Positions 7,184 through 15,347 of a stretch of 63,672 nt of DNA are shown here, piece by piece. The first letter of the stretch is position 1; each line of letters begins with the position of its first letter. A program made the position numbers and the translations under genes. The notes below the pieces were generated by a model. It did not search any database. It saw only the letters and a program-made list of their open reading frames with translations, and had not been told where the DNA came from. The stretch is taken from NCBI GenBank assembly GCA_934726455.1, contig CAKVDS010000008.1, positions 1-63,672 of the forward strand, written 5' to 3'. This stretch comes from an uncultured Bacteroidales bacterium. Lineage in GTDB: Bacteria; Bacteroidota; Bacteroidia; Bacteroidales; UBA932.

Positions 7184-9639
7184 AACTTCACGATTGTGAC
7201 CCCCGTCCCTCCGTTGCGTATGTCTTCATCTGAAACTTCCACTCCCGGGATGGACTTGAGGTACTTCTGTATCTCTTCTCTGAGCACACCCGAGCCTTTG
7301 CCGTGGATGATCCTGACAGAACCGATGTTGAGCATCACGGCATCGTCTATATAATGTGTAACTATGTTGAGGGCGTCGGAGAGCCGCTCGCCGCGGATGT
7401 CCAGTTCGGGGGAGAAATTGAGCCTGCGGTCAGTAAGGGACCTGTCCACTTTCTGCTCCACGGGTTTGAATTCCTTGCGCGCGGCTTCCCGGAACTCGTT
7501 GGACGATATGCGCTCCACTTTGTCCGGAGACATCGTGCTGCTGATGTTGCCCACGATCACGGTCACGGCCTTGTTGGAGATCTTGGAGACTTCTCCGACC
7601 AGCCCGTTGTCCTTGATCCTGACTTTCTCCCCGACTTTGAGCGGCGCGCTTTTTTGCTCCTTGTCACCGGTCTCCTTTTTCTTCGCGCGTTTCTGCAAGG
7701 TGGCGAGTTTCTTGTCTATGTAGTCTTCCTTGTTGCGGCCTTCTTTCTCTTTGCGCTTTTCCAGCGCCCCGAGGAACCCTTGGAGCTCTTCCCGGGCCTC
7801 CTTCGTCTGGGTCTTCTCGGCCTGGGCCTGCCGGATGTCGCGGATTGTCTTCTCGACCTGCTTACCGGCGCCCTTGACTATCTGCTCGGCTTCCTGCATG
7901 GCCGAGGATATTATGGATTCGCGGAGACTCTTGATGTCTTCCAGTTCCTTCTGGTATTTCTCCGTGAGGCCGGTCAGGGCCTTGTCGCTGTTCTTGACTT
8001 TCTGGAGCTTCTCGTCCAGAGCCTTGCGGTTGCGGGCTATCTTGCGCAGGTTGCGCTCGATGCCGACAAACTCCTCGCCGGCACGTCTTTCCGCATCCTT
8101 GATTATGCTCTCGGGCAGGCGCATCTTGCGTGCCAGTTCAAACGCGAAGGAGTTGCCGGGAAGTCCGATTTCGAGTTTGAAGAGGGGCTCTATCTTGGCG
8201 GCGTCGTAGAGCATCGCCCCGTTGATGACGCGGGTGTCAGGCCCTGATGCGTAGAGCTTGAGGTTGGTGTAGTGGGTCGTGATGACTCCGTAGACGCCCC
8301 GGCGGTCCATCTCGCTCAGGATGGCCTCGGCTATGGCGCCGCCGGCCGCCGGTTCCGTGCCGGAGCCGAACTCGTCGATGAGCACAAGTGTCCTCTCGTC
8401 CGCGCAGGAGAGCATATCCCGCATCTGGGACAGGAAAGAACTGTAGGTGCTCAAGTCGCTCTCGATGTTCTGGTCGTCGCCGATGCTGACGAAGATGCGG
8501 TCGAACACCATCATCTCGGAAGTCTCGGAAGTCGGGATGAGCATGCCCCACTGGAACATATACTGGAGCAGTCCCATAGTCTTGAGACACACTGACTTGC
8601 CGCCGGCGTTCGGGCCTGATATCAGAAGTATCCGTTTCTTGGGGCTGAGGGTGATGGTGAGCGGCACCATGTTCCGGCCTTCTGCGCGCAGGGCTTTCTC
8701 CAGCAGGGGGTGCCTGGCCTTGCGCAGCTCCACGGCGCCTTCATCGGAGATGACCGGGACTCCCGCGATGAAATCCAGGGCGGTCTGGGCCTTGGCCATC
8801 AGGAAATCGATCTCGCCGAGGAATTTAGCACCGGAAATGAGCTCCGGGATATATGGGCGGAGGAATTCCGTGAACTCGAAGAGGATCTTGCGGATCTCCC
8901 TCTCTTCCTCGAAGTGCAGGGCTATCAGCTCGTTCTCCAGCTCCACTATTTCCGCAGGCTCGATAAAGGTGGTCTTTCCAGTGGCCGACTCGTCGTAGAC
9001 GAAGCCCGGGAGCTTGCGCTTGGCCGAGGAGCTTACCGGGATCAGGAACTTCCCGTCGCGGATGCAGACGGAGGCGTCGGAGTCGGCTATGCCGTCCTCC
9101 TGGGCCTTGCGCAGCACGGCCCCCGCTCTCTTCGAGAGCGACGCCTCCCGGCTGCGTATCGCGCCTCTGAGCTCAAGCAGCCTGTCGGAGGCCGAGTCCT
9201 TGATGTCCCCGTATTTGTCAAGTATGCTTTCTATCCTGCGCTGTACTTCCGGAAATGAGTTGACTTGCCCGGCCATCCTTTTGAGCTTCGGGTAGACCCC
9301 GTCCTTGATGGCCCCGAAGAAATGCAGGATCTTGCGGGTGGTGTCTGTAGCGGTCTTGAGTTTAGCCAGAGAGAGGGTGTCTATCGATGAGCCGGCCTTG
9401 AGCAGCGGCTCCAGAAACGGGACGGCGTCAATGTAGCCTGTAGTAGGGAAACTGTCCTCGAACATCATGATCAGCCTCATCTCGTCCGTCAGGGCGAGGC
9501 GCGTCATGATGGCACTGCGGTCTGTGGTGAATTCTTCTTTCTCCACCCTGTCCGCGGCATAGTCTGTCAGACATCTGTCCGATATGATTTTGCGTATCTT
9601 GTCGAAGCCGAGCTTGGCTTCCAGTCCGGGATTTATCAT
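7180..9639 (-). CDS. mutS2: MutS2 endonuclease with Smr domain
   Basis: MutS2 is an ATPase implicated in suppressing recombination or rescuing stalled ribosomes. The 819-residue protein has the MutS lever/core region, a P-loop ISGPNAGGKSVCLKT at about 340, Walker B LVLIDEFGSGTEP, the ABC-type dimer region, a long coiled coil (about 510-660) and a C-terminal Smr nuclease domain with LDIRGERL and IIHGKGSGVLRE. It lacks the mismatch-recognition domain of MutS1, as expected for MutS2. It overlaps cdaA upstream and yraN downstream by 4 bp each. Confidence 0.93.
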   Translation of the reverse strand: MINPGLEAKLGFDKIRKIISDRCLTDYAADRVEKEEFTTDRSAIMTRLALTDEMRLIMMFEDSFPTTGYIDAVPFLEPLLKAGSSIDTLSLAKLKTATDTTRKILHFFGAIKDGVYPKLKRMAGQVNSFPEVQRRIESILDKYGDIKDSASDRLLELRGAIRSREASLSKRAGAVLRKAQEDGIADSDASVCIRDGKFLIPVSSSAKRKLPGFVYDESATGKTTFIEPAEIVELENELIALHFEEEREIRKILFEFTEFLRPYIPELISGAKFLGEIDFLMAKAQTALDFIAGVPVISDEGAVELRKARHPLLEKALRAEGRNMVPLTITLSPKKRILLISGPNAGGKSVCLKTMGLLQYMFQWGMLIPTSETSEMMVFDRIFVSIGDDQNIESDLSTYSSFLSQMRDMLSCADERTLVLIDEFGSGTEPAAGGAIAEAILSEMDRRGVYGVITTHYTNLKLYASGPDTRVINGAMLYDAAKIEPLFKLEIGLPGNSFAFELARKMRLPESIIKDAERRAGEEFVGIERNLRKIARNRKALDEKLQKVKNSDKALTGLTEKYQKELEDIKSLRESIISSAMQEAEQIVKGAGKQVEKTIRDIRQAQAEKTQTKEAREELQGFLGALEKRKEKEGRNKEDYIDKKLATLQKRAKKKETGDKEQKSAPLKVGEKVRIKDNGLVGEVSKISNKAVTVIVGNISSTMSPDKVERISSNEFREAARKEFKPVEQKVDRSLTDRRLNFSPELDIRGERLSDALNIVTHYIDDAVMLNIGSVRIIHGKGSGVLREEIQKYLKSIPGVEVSDEDIRNGGTGVTIVKL

Positions 9640-10433
9640 TCGGTTTTCTCCCCAAGAAGAAGTTTAAGATTGTTGATGCTGTCAATTTTGCGTATGGCTC
9701 CGCTGCGCACGAACGAGATTGCGCCCGTCTCTTCGCTCACCACCACGACATCGGCGTCGCATTGCTCCGATATGCCGATGGCGGCCTTGTGTCTCATCCC
9801 GTATTGGGCGGGAAGGTCGCTCCTGTCCGTAATCGGCAATGTGCAGCGGGCCGCTATTATGCGGCTGTCGCCGATGACCATGGCTCCGTCATGCAGAGGT
9901 GAATTCTTAAAGAAGATGTTCATTATCAAGCGGCTGCTGATCTGGGCATCTATGATGTCACCTGTGCTTATGATGTCTTCAAGAGAGTCCTTGCGGCGTA
10001 TCAGGATGAGGGCTCCCGTCTTCTGGTCCGACATCTCTTTGCAGGCCTGCGCGATTTCGGACACGCTCCGGCTGTCCACGCTCTCGACCCCTCTTCCGGA
10101 GATCAGCCGTTTGAGCAGAGGCCGCTTTTCGAGGGAGTCTCCGGCTTTGCGTCCGAGCGAATTGAGAAACCGCCTTATCTCCGGCTGGAATATCACTATC
10201 AGCGCTATGGCCCCGACATCAATCAATGTCCCGAGCAGCGATGATACCATCTTGAGTCCCAACGCGTTGGCCACAATCTGCACGACCAGCACGATGATGA
10301 TGGCCACGAAGATGTTGATGGCCGTGGAACCCTGGATGCACCTGAAACAGAAATAAATCACCAGCGCGACCATCAGGATGTCCAGAAGGTCGATGAGTGT
10401 GAAGTGCAGAAAACCCAACATTCCGAGAACCAT
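9636..10433 (-). CDS. cdaA: Membrane diadenylate cyclase CdaA
   Basis: CdaA condenses two ATP to the second messenger c-di-AMP at the membrane. Three transmembrane helices occupy roughly residues 8-85, followed by a short linker and the DAC domain. The catalytic DGA motif is in SPLHDGAMV. The second motif reads GMRHKAAIG, so the usual RHR is RHK here. Length (265) is normal. It is the first gene of a five-gene overlapping operon. A TAnnTTTG box ends only 4 nt before the ATG, which predicts a leaderless or nearly leaderless transcript. Confidence 0.92.
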   Translation of the reverse strand: MVLGMLGFLHFTLIDLLDILMVALVIYFCFRCIQGSTAINIFVAIIIVLVVQIVANALGLKMVSSLLGTLIDVGAIALIVIFQPEIRRFLNSLGRKAGDSLEKRPLLKRLISGRGVESVDSRSVSEIAQACKEMSDQKTGALILIRRKDSLEDIISTGDIIDAQISSRLIMNIFFKNSPLHDGAMVIGDSRIIAARCTLPITDRSDLPAQYGMRHKAAIGISEQCDADVVVVSEETGAISFVRSGAIRKIDSINNLKLLLGEKTE

Positions 10434-10437
10434 ATCG

Positions 10438-10467
10438 CAAATTTACAAAATAATATTGGAAATCAAG
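10438..10467 (-). promoter_or_regulatory. Predicted cdaA promoter
   Basis: On the minus strand TAAATTTG (10438-10445) matches the Bacteroidota -7 consensus TAnnTTTG, with CTTG 18 bp upstream as a weak -33 element. The box lies 4 nt before the cdaA start codon. Confidence 0.55.
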
Positions 10468-10469
10468 TT

Positions 10470-10521
10470 TTTGGAAATAAGCGAAATAAGTCGTATATTT
10501 GCAGCCCGCAAAAGTATGCGG
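10470..10521 (+). promoter_or_regulatory. Ribosomal protein operon promoter and leader hairpin
   Basis: TTTG at 10470-10473 and TATATTTG at 10494-10501 are 20 bp apart, a close match to the Bacteroidota housekeeping promoter. The leader of about 57 nt begins with a small stem, CCGCA and TGCGG, around a 6-nt loop (10506-10521), then an AT-rich stretch before rplC. The hairpin is a candidate site for ribosomal protein feedback, by inference only. Confidence 0.75.
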
Positions 10522-10561
10522 TTACTTATAAAGTATTTATAAACAATTAATTAAACAACCA

Positions 10562-11188
10562 ATGCCTGGATTAATTGGAAAGAAAATCGGAATGACTTCC
10601 GTTTTCGGTGCTGATGGCAAGAACGTGCCATGCACCGTTATCGAGGCTGGCCCGTGCGTTGTTACGCAGCTCCGTACAGTAGAAAAAGACGGCTACGCCG
10701 CTGTACAGCTTGCCTATGACGAAACGACTGAAAAGCACGCCAGCGCGCCTCTGATGGGGCATTTCAAAAAGGCAGGTGTCGCTCCTATGCGCAAGCTCGT
10801 CGAGTTCAAGGCGGACTTCGCCGGGGAGCCGAAGCTCGGTGACAAGTTCACTGTGGCTGACATCTTCACCGAGGACGTCGCTTTTGTGGACGTTGTCGGC
10901 ATCTCTAAGGGTAGGGGCTTCCAGGGAGTAGTTCACCGTCACGGCTTTGCCGGTGTCGGCGGACAGACCCACGGTCAGCACAACCGCCTTCGTCACCCTG
11001 GTTCTATGGGTGCATCTTCATGGCCTTCACGTGTCCTTCCCGGGATGCGCATGGCAGGTCACATGGGCAACGCCAGAGTCAAGGTGGAGAACCTTCAGGT
11101 CATCAAGGTGATTCCTGAAAACAATCTCATCGTTGTCAAGGGTTCCGTTCCGGGAGCCAGAGGTTCTTATGTAATTTTGGAGGCTTAA
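10562..11188 (+). CDS. rplC: 50S ribosomal protein L3
   Basis: L3 binds 23S rRNA early in assembly and reaches toward the peptidyl transferase centre. The 208-residue protein starts GLIGKKIGMTSVF and contains the conserved GFQGVVHRHGF and GQTHGQHNR basic loop, then the PGSMGASSWPSRVLPGMRMAG stretch. It is the first gene after the operon promoter; the usual upstream partner rpsJ (S10) is absent, and the gene before it is the divergent cdaA. It is followed after 4 nt by rplD. Confidence 0.97.
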   Translation: MPGLIGKKIGMTSVFGADGKNVPCTVIEAGPCVVTQLRTVEKDGYAAVQLAYDETTEKHASAPLMGHFKKAGVAPMRKLVEFKADFAGEPKLGDKFTVADIFTEDVAFVDVVGISKGRGFQGVVHRHGFAGVGGQTHGQHNRLRHPGSMGASSWPSRVLPGMRMAGHMGNARVKVENLQVIKVIPENNLIVVKGSVPGARGSYVILEA

Positions 11189-11192
11189 GAGT

Positions 11193-11822
11193 ATGGAATT
11201 ATCAGTATTAAAGATTGACGGAACCGATTCCGGAAAGAAGGTTACTCTTGAGGAGGGCGTATTCGGCATCCAGCCGAACGATCACGCCATCTATCTTGAT
11301 GTCATCCAGTATCTCGCCAACCAGCGTCATGGCAACGCCAAGACCAAGGACCGCAGCGAGAACGCCCACAGCACCAAGAAGCTCGGGCGTCAGAAGGGCG
11401 GCGGCGGAGCCCGTCACGGAAGCCTCAAGTCCAACATTTTTGTCGGTGGCGGCCGTGTGTTCGGACCTGTTCCGCGTTTCTATCACAACAAACTCAACAA
11501 GAAACTGAAAGCCCTCGCCCGCAGGTCAGCGCTTTCATACAAGGCTGCGGAGAGCGCCATCATCGTAGTTGAGCCGTTCTCACTGGATGCTCCTAAGACA
11601 AAGGACATGATCAACATCACCAAGGCCATCGGGGCAGGTGACCGCAAGGTCCTTTATGTGCTTCCTCAGAACTCTACCAATGTCTATCTTTCATCACGCA
11701 ACATTCCGTATGTGGATGTCGTTTCAGTTGATGAGGTCTGCACCTACACGATCATGAACGCCAACAAGCTCGTGCTTGTGGACGGCGTACAGGATGTCCT
11801 CGCACAGAGAAACATGCGCTAA
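11193..11822 (+). CDS. rplD: 50S ribosomal protein L4
   Basis: L4 lines the peptide exit tunnel with its basic loop. The 209-residue protein carries the loop signature NAHSTKKLGRQKGGGGARHGSLKS at about residues 52-74 and the globular core containing RRSALSYKA. In enterobacteria L4 represses the S10 operon by an rRNA-like leader; no similar leader is evident here. It lies between rplC and rplW in the normal order. Confidence 0.97.
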   Translation: MELSVLKIDGTDSGKKVTLEEGVFGIQPNDHAIYLDVIQYLANQRHGNAKTKDRSENAHSTKKLGRQKGGGGARHGSLKSNIFVGGGRVFGPVPRFYHNKLNKKLKALARRSALSYKAAESAIIVVEPFSLDAPKTKDMINITKAIGAGDRKVLYVLPQNSTNVYLSSRNIPYVDVVSVDEVCTYTIMNANKLVLVDGVQDVLAQRNMR

Positions 11823-11834
11823 AAGAACACGAAG

Positions 11835-12125
11835 ATGGGAATTATAATTAAGCCAATCATAACAGAGAAGCTGACGGATCAGGGCGAAAAGTTGAACCGT
11901 TACGGCTTCATCGTTGACCGTGGAGCCAACAAGCTTCAGATCAAGGACGCAGTGGAGAAGATGTACAACGTCTCTGTCGCTGATGTCAACACCGTCAATT
12001 ATCATGGCAAGAGGAAGAGCCGCTACACCAAGGCGGGCATCCTCCGCGGCCGTATGAATCACTTCAAGAAGGCCTATGTGACCCTTGCAGGTGAGGATAA
12101 GATTGATTTTTACGCTAACATTTAA
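11835..12125 (+). CDS. rplW: 50S ribosomal protein L23
   Basis: L23 sits at the tunnel exit and is the docking site for trigger factor and the signal recognition particle. The 96-residue protein begins MGIIIKPIITEKLTD, the typical L23 opening, and contains the VSVADVNTVNYHGK beta hairpin and the KSRYTKAG extension into the tunnel. It lies 12 nt after rplD and 14 nt before rplB. Confidence 0.96.
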   Translation: MGIIIKPIITEKLTDQGEKLNRYGFIVDRGANKLQIKDAVEKMYNVSVADVNTVNYHGKRKSRYTKAGILRGRMNHFKKAYVTLAGEDKIDFYANI

Positions 12126-12139
12126 GGGAGGGCAAGACA

Positions 12140-12964
12140 ATGGCAGTAAGAAAATTCAAACCGGTAACCCCGGGCCAGAGGAACAAGGTGATCAGCGCGT
12201 TTGACGACATCACCGCCAAAAAGCCTCAGAAATCATTGATCGAGCCTCTCAAGAGCACCGGCGGACGCAACAATACGGGCCAGATGACTGTACGCTACAG
12301 AGGTGGCGGACACAAGAGGATGTACCGTATCATCGACTTCCGCCGCGACAAGGACAACTGCACCGCCGAGGTTCTTACGATCGAGTACGATCCGAACCGC
12401 AGCGCACGCATCGCCCTTGTCCAGTATCAAGACGGTGAAAAGAGATATATCATCGCTCCTAAGGGACTCAAGGTGGGTCAGGTTATCGCTTCCGGAAGCG
12501 GAGTCGCTCCAGAAGTCGGCAACACTCTCCCTCTCTCGGAAATTCCTGTAGGTACTCTCGTACACAATATCGAGCTCCGTCCGGGCCAGGGCGCCGCAAT
12601 GGCGCGTTCCGCCGGAACTTTTGCACAGCTTGCCGCCCGTGAGGGCAACCACGCGGTGCTCCGCCTGCCTTCTGGTGAGACACGTATGGTGCTTGTCAGC
12701 TGCCGCGCTACCGTAGGTGAGGTCTCAAATGCGGACCACAGCCTCGAGAGCCATGGCAAGGCAGGCCGCAGGCGCTGGCTCGGTATCCGTCCTCACAACC
12801 GAGGCGTCGTGATGAACCCAGTCGATCACCCGATGGGTGGTGGTGAAGGCCGTGCTTCCGGTGGACACCCTCGCTCACGTAAGGGCTTGCCAGCTAAGGG
12901 CTACAAGACACGTAATCCTAAGGCATCTTCAAACAAGTTCATCATTGAAAGAAGGAAGAAATAA
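12140..12964 (+). CDS. rplB: 50S ribosomal protein L2
   Basis: L2 is needed for subunit association and peptidyl transferase function. The 274-residue protein contains an N-terminal OB domain, an SH3-like domain with ALVQYQDGEKRYIIAPKG, and the conserved C-terminal loop NPVDHPMGGGEGR, where the second His of the enterobacterial DHPH sequence is Met. The order rplW-rplB-rpsS is standard. Confidence 0.97.
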   Translation: MAVRKFKPVTPGQRNKVISAFDDITAKKPQKSLIEPLKSTGGRNNTGQMTVRYRGGGHKRMYRIIDFRRDKDNCTAEVLTIEYDPNRSARIALVQYQDGEKRYIIAPKGLKVGQVIASGSGVAPEVGNTLPLSEIPVGTLVHNIELRPGQGAAMARSAGTFAQLAAREGNHAVLRLPSGETRMVLVSCRATVGEVSNADHSLESHGKAGRRRWLGIRPHNRGVVMNPVDHPMGGGEGRASGGHPRSRKGLPAKGYKTRNPKASSNKFIIERRKK

Positions 12965-12986
12965 CAGGAATTAAACTTTAGAGATT

Positions 12987-13259
12987 ATGAGTCGTTCATT
13001 AAGAAAAGGTCCATATATTCAGGAGGCTCTCGAGAAGAGGGTCGTTGCGATGAATGATGGCAGCAAGAAGAAGGAAGTGGTGAAGACCTGGTCACGTGCC
13101 AGCATGATCTCCCCTGACTTCATCGGCCACACGATCGCCGTCCATAACGGAAACAAGTTTATTCCTGTTTACGTTACGGAGCAGATGGTAGGTCACAAGC
13201 TCGGAGAGTTCGCCCCTACCCGTACATTCAGAGGTCATTCAGGTAACAATAAGAAGTAA
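12987..13259 (+). CDS. rpsS: 30S ribosomal protein S19
   Basis: S19 lies in the 30S head and binds 16S rRNA with S13 near the A-site tRNA. The 90-residue protein starts MSRSLRKGPYIQ and contains the signature VHNGNKFIPVYVTEQMVGHKLGEFAPT. Length and position between rplB and rplV are as expected. Confidence 0.97.
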   Translation: MSRSLRKGPYIQEALEKRVVAMNDGSKKKEVVKTWSRASMISPDFIGHTIAVHNGNKFIPVYVTEQMVGHKLGEFAPTRTFRGHSGNNKK

Positions 13260-13267
13260 TCATCATT

Positions 13268-13684
13268 ATGGGAAAGCGTAAAAGACTTATGGCCGAGCGC
13301 CTCAAGGAGGCGAAAAAGGTTACGTCAGTTGCCAAGCTGAATGATGTCCCTTCATCACCGCGCAAGATGCGCCTTGTCGCAGACACTGTGCGTGGGGTTG
13401 AGGTCAACCGCGCTCTCGATCTTCTGAAATTCTCGAAGAGAGAGGCGTCTGTCCGTCTCGAGAAACTTCTCCGCAGCGCTATCGCCAACTGGGAAGCCAA
13501 GAATCCGGACAAGAGCAAGGAGCTCGACAACGGCAATGTGTATGTCAAGACCATCATGGTCGATGGCGGCCGTATGCTGAAGCGTATCCGTCCGTGCCCT
13601 CAGGGCCGTGCCGGCCGCATCCGCAAGCGTTCCAACCACGTCACCGTCATCCTTGATGTAAAACAACCAGTGGAGAATAAATAA
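13268..13684 (+). CDS. rplV: 50S ribosomal protein L22
   Basis: L22 lines the exit tunnel with an extended hairpin. Conserved features are SSPRKMRLVADTVRG, ALDLLKFSKR and the hairpin tip KRIRPCPQGRAGRIRKRSNH. The 138-residue protein is longer than the usual 110 because of a basic N-terminal extension of about 25 residues. The start is the ATG 8 nt after rpsS; a second ATG ten codons later would shorten the extension. Confidence 0.95.
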   Translation: MGKRKRLMAERLKEAKKVTSVAKLNDVPSSPRKMRLVADTVRGVEVNRALDLLKFSKREASVRLEKLLRSAIANWEAKNPDKSKELDNGNVYVKTIMVDGGRMLKRIRPCPQGRAGRIRKRSNHVTVILDVKQPVENK

Positions 13685-13685
13685 T

Positions 13686-14441
13686 ATGGGACAGAAAACA
13701 AATCCTATCAGCAACAGAATCGGTATCACCCGTGGTTGGGACTCTAACTGGTGTGGTGGTAATTATGCGGAGAAGATCGCGGAGGACTACGAGATCCGCA
13801 AGTATCTCAGCAAGCGTCTTGCCAAGGCAAGCCTCAGCAGGATCATCATCGAGAGGACTCTCAAGCTCATCACTGTCACCATCTATGCCGCAAGGCCGGG
13901 CTTCATCATCGGCAAGGGCGGCACCGAAGTTGACAAACTCAAGGAAGAGCTCAAGAAAGTCACCAACAAGGATGTACAGATCAACATCTTCGAGGTGAAG
14001 CGCCCTGAGGTTGACGCCAACATCGTAGCAGACAGCATCGCCCGTCAGATTGAGGGCCGTGTGTCATATCGCCGTGCCATCAAGATGGCTGTGGCCAACA
14101 CCATGAGGGTTGGAGCAGAAGGCATCAAGGTGCAGATCAGCGGACGTGTAGGCGGCGCCGAAATGGCCCGCAACGAGATGTTCAAGGAGGGGCGTACTCC
14201 GCTCCATACATTCCGTGCAGACATTGACTACGCTCTTGCTGTAGCACACACCAAGGTCGGAGCTCTCGGAATCAAGGTCTGGATCTGCAACGGTGAGCGT
14301 TATGGCAAGCAGGATCTTACTCCTGCAGCCCTTTCTGCCGCCAACGCACAGGCCGCAGGCCAGAACCGTGGCGGACGTGACCGCGACCGTCGTGGCCGCC
14401 GTGATGACCGCCGCCCTCGCAGGGACAATAATCAGAAGTAA
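13686..14441 (+). CDS. rpsC: 30S ribosomal protein S3
   Basis: S3 forms part of the mRNA entry channel and has helicase-related activity with S4. The KH type II domain contains GFIIGKGGTEVDKLKEEL, and the C-terminal domain contains GRVGGAEMARNE. A tail of about 30 residues rich in Arg, Asp and Gly ends the protein, giving 251 residues. Only 1 nt separates it from rplV. A hairpin terminator follows, and the normal next gene rplP is 10 kb away. Confidence 0.97.
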   Translation: MGQKTNPISNRIGITRGWDSNWCGGNYAEKIAEDYEIRKYLSKRLAKASLSRIIIERTLKLITVTIYAARPGFIIGKGGTEVDKLKEELKKVTNKDVQINIFEVKRPEVDANIVADSIARQIEGRVSYRRAIKMAVANTMRVGAEGIKVQISGRVGGAEMARNEMFKEGRTPLHTFRADIDYALAVAHTKVGALGIKVWICNGERYGKQDLTPAALSAANAQAAGQNRGGRDRDRRGRRDDRRPRRDNNQK

Positions 14442-14468
14442 TTTTTAAATAAAATTACTATATTTACG

Positions 14469-14495
14469 GCCGGTTCGCGTTGCGGACCGGCTTTA
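14469..14495 (+). terminator. Intrinsic terminator after rpsC
   Basis: GCCGGTTCGC and GCGGACCGGC form a 10-bp stem (one G-U pair) with loop GTT, followed by a short T/A run. It ends the first half of the split S10 operon. A TATATTTA sequence just upstream could also make it part of the next gene's leader. Confidence 0.7.
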
Positions 14496-14507
14496 AAATT
14501 ATTAGCG

Positions 14508-15347
14508 ATGAAAAAAGTAATGTTTGCCGCAGCTGCTCTGCTGATTGCCGCAGTCGGCTGCAAGAGTGTTTCTGAAGAGCAGAAACTTGCCGACTACAAG
14601 GCCGGCAACGAGAAGTTCATGGAAGATTACAGGGCTTCTTCAGAGAAGATTCAGGCTGATTCCGCACTCACTGAAGATCAGAAGGATTCAGCGCTTGAGA
14701 AGCTCTACAATGAGTCTGTGGACAAGTATGTAAGCGAGAGGTTCGACATTCTCAAGAAAGACCCGTCCGGCCAGTTGGCTGTGGCTGTGGTTTCAGACAT
14801 CTGGAACATGATTGAGGAGGACCAGCAGGTCGAGGCGCTCGGACTGCTCAAAGGTGCCGCCGCGCAGGATTCCACCATACTCAAGTACAAGTCTGTTGTT
14901 GACGCCAAGAGGAACACTGCCGCCGGCAACAAATTCACGGACTTCACTGTGACCCAGGATCCTGAGGATCCGGAGAAGAGCACGGTCAAGTTCTCCGATT
15001 ATGTCGGCAAGGGAAAATATGTCCTTGTTGATTTCTGGGCGAGCTGGTGCGGCCCGTGCAAGCGCGAGATCCCGAATATAGCCTCAGTATACAACAAATA
15101 CCACGGCGATGATTTCGATGTTCTCAGCGTGGCTGTATGGGACGATCCTGCTGACACCAAGGCTGCTGCGGCGGAGCACGGCGTCGTTTGGAGTCAGATT
15201 ATCAACGCTCAGAGGATTCCTACAGAGATCTACGGAATTCAGGGCATCCCTCACATCATGCTCGTAGGCCCTGACGGAACCATCATCAAGCGCGACCTCA
15301 GAGGCGCGGACATCGAGAAGGCCGTAGCCGAAGCGCTTGGACGTTAG
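14508..15347 (+). CDS. Thioredoxin-like lipoprotein, TlpA/ResA type
   Basis: A periplasm-facing or outer-membrane-anchored thiol oxidoreductase. A signal peptide ends at a lipobox with Cys at residue 18 (IAAVGC). Residues 20-135 are a helical N-terminal region of unknown role. A redoxin domain follows, with the active site WASWCGPCK (C181, C184) and a cis-proline region IPTEIYGIQGIPHI. Such proteins reduce disulfides during cytochrome or envelope protein maturation; the substrate is unknown. Its 3' end overlaps the uvrC start by 11 bp. Confidence 0.9.
   Translation: MKKVMFAAAALLIAAVGCKSVSEEQKLADYKAGNEKFMEDYRASSEKIQADSALTEDQKDSALEKLYNESVDKYVSERFDILKKDPSGQLAVAVVSDIWNMIEEDQQVEALGLLKGAAAQDSTILKYKSVVDAKRNTAAGNKFTDFTVTQDPEDPEKSTVKFSDYVGKGKYVLVDFWASWCGPCKREIPNIASVYNKYHGDDFDVLSVAVWDDPADTKAAAAEHGVVWSQIINAQRIPTEIYGIQGIPHIMLVGPDGTIIKRDLRGADIEKAVAEALGR

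Noticed and set aside
7303..8247. 314-codon leucine/phenylalanine-rich frame antisense to mutS2
   Set aside because: Produced by the reverse complement of the charged MutS2 coiled coil; not a membrane protein.
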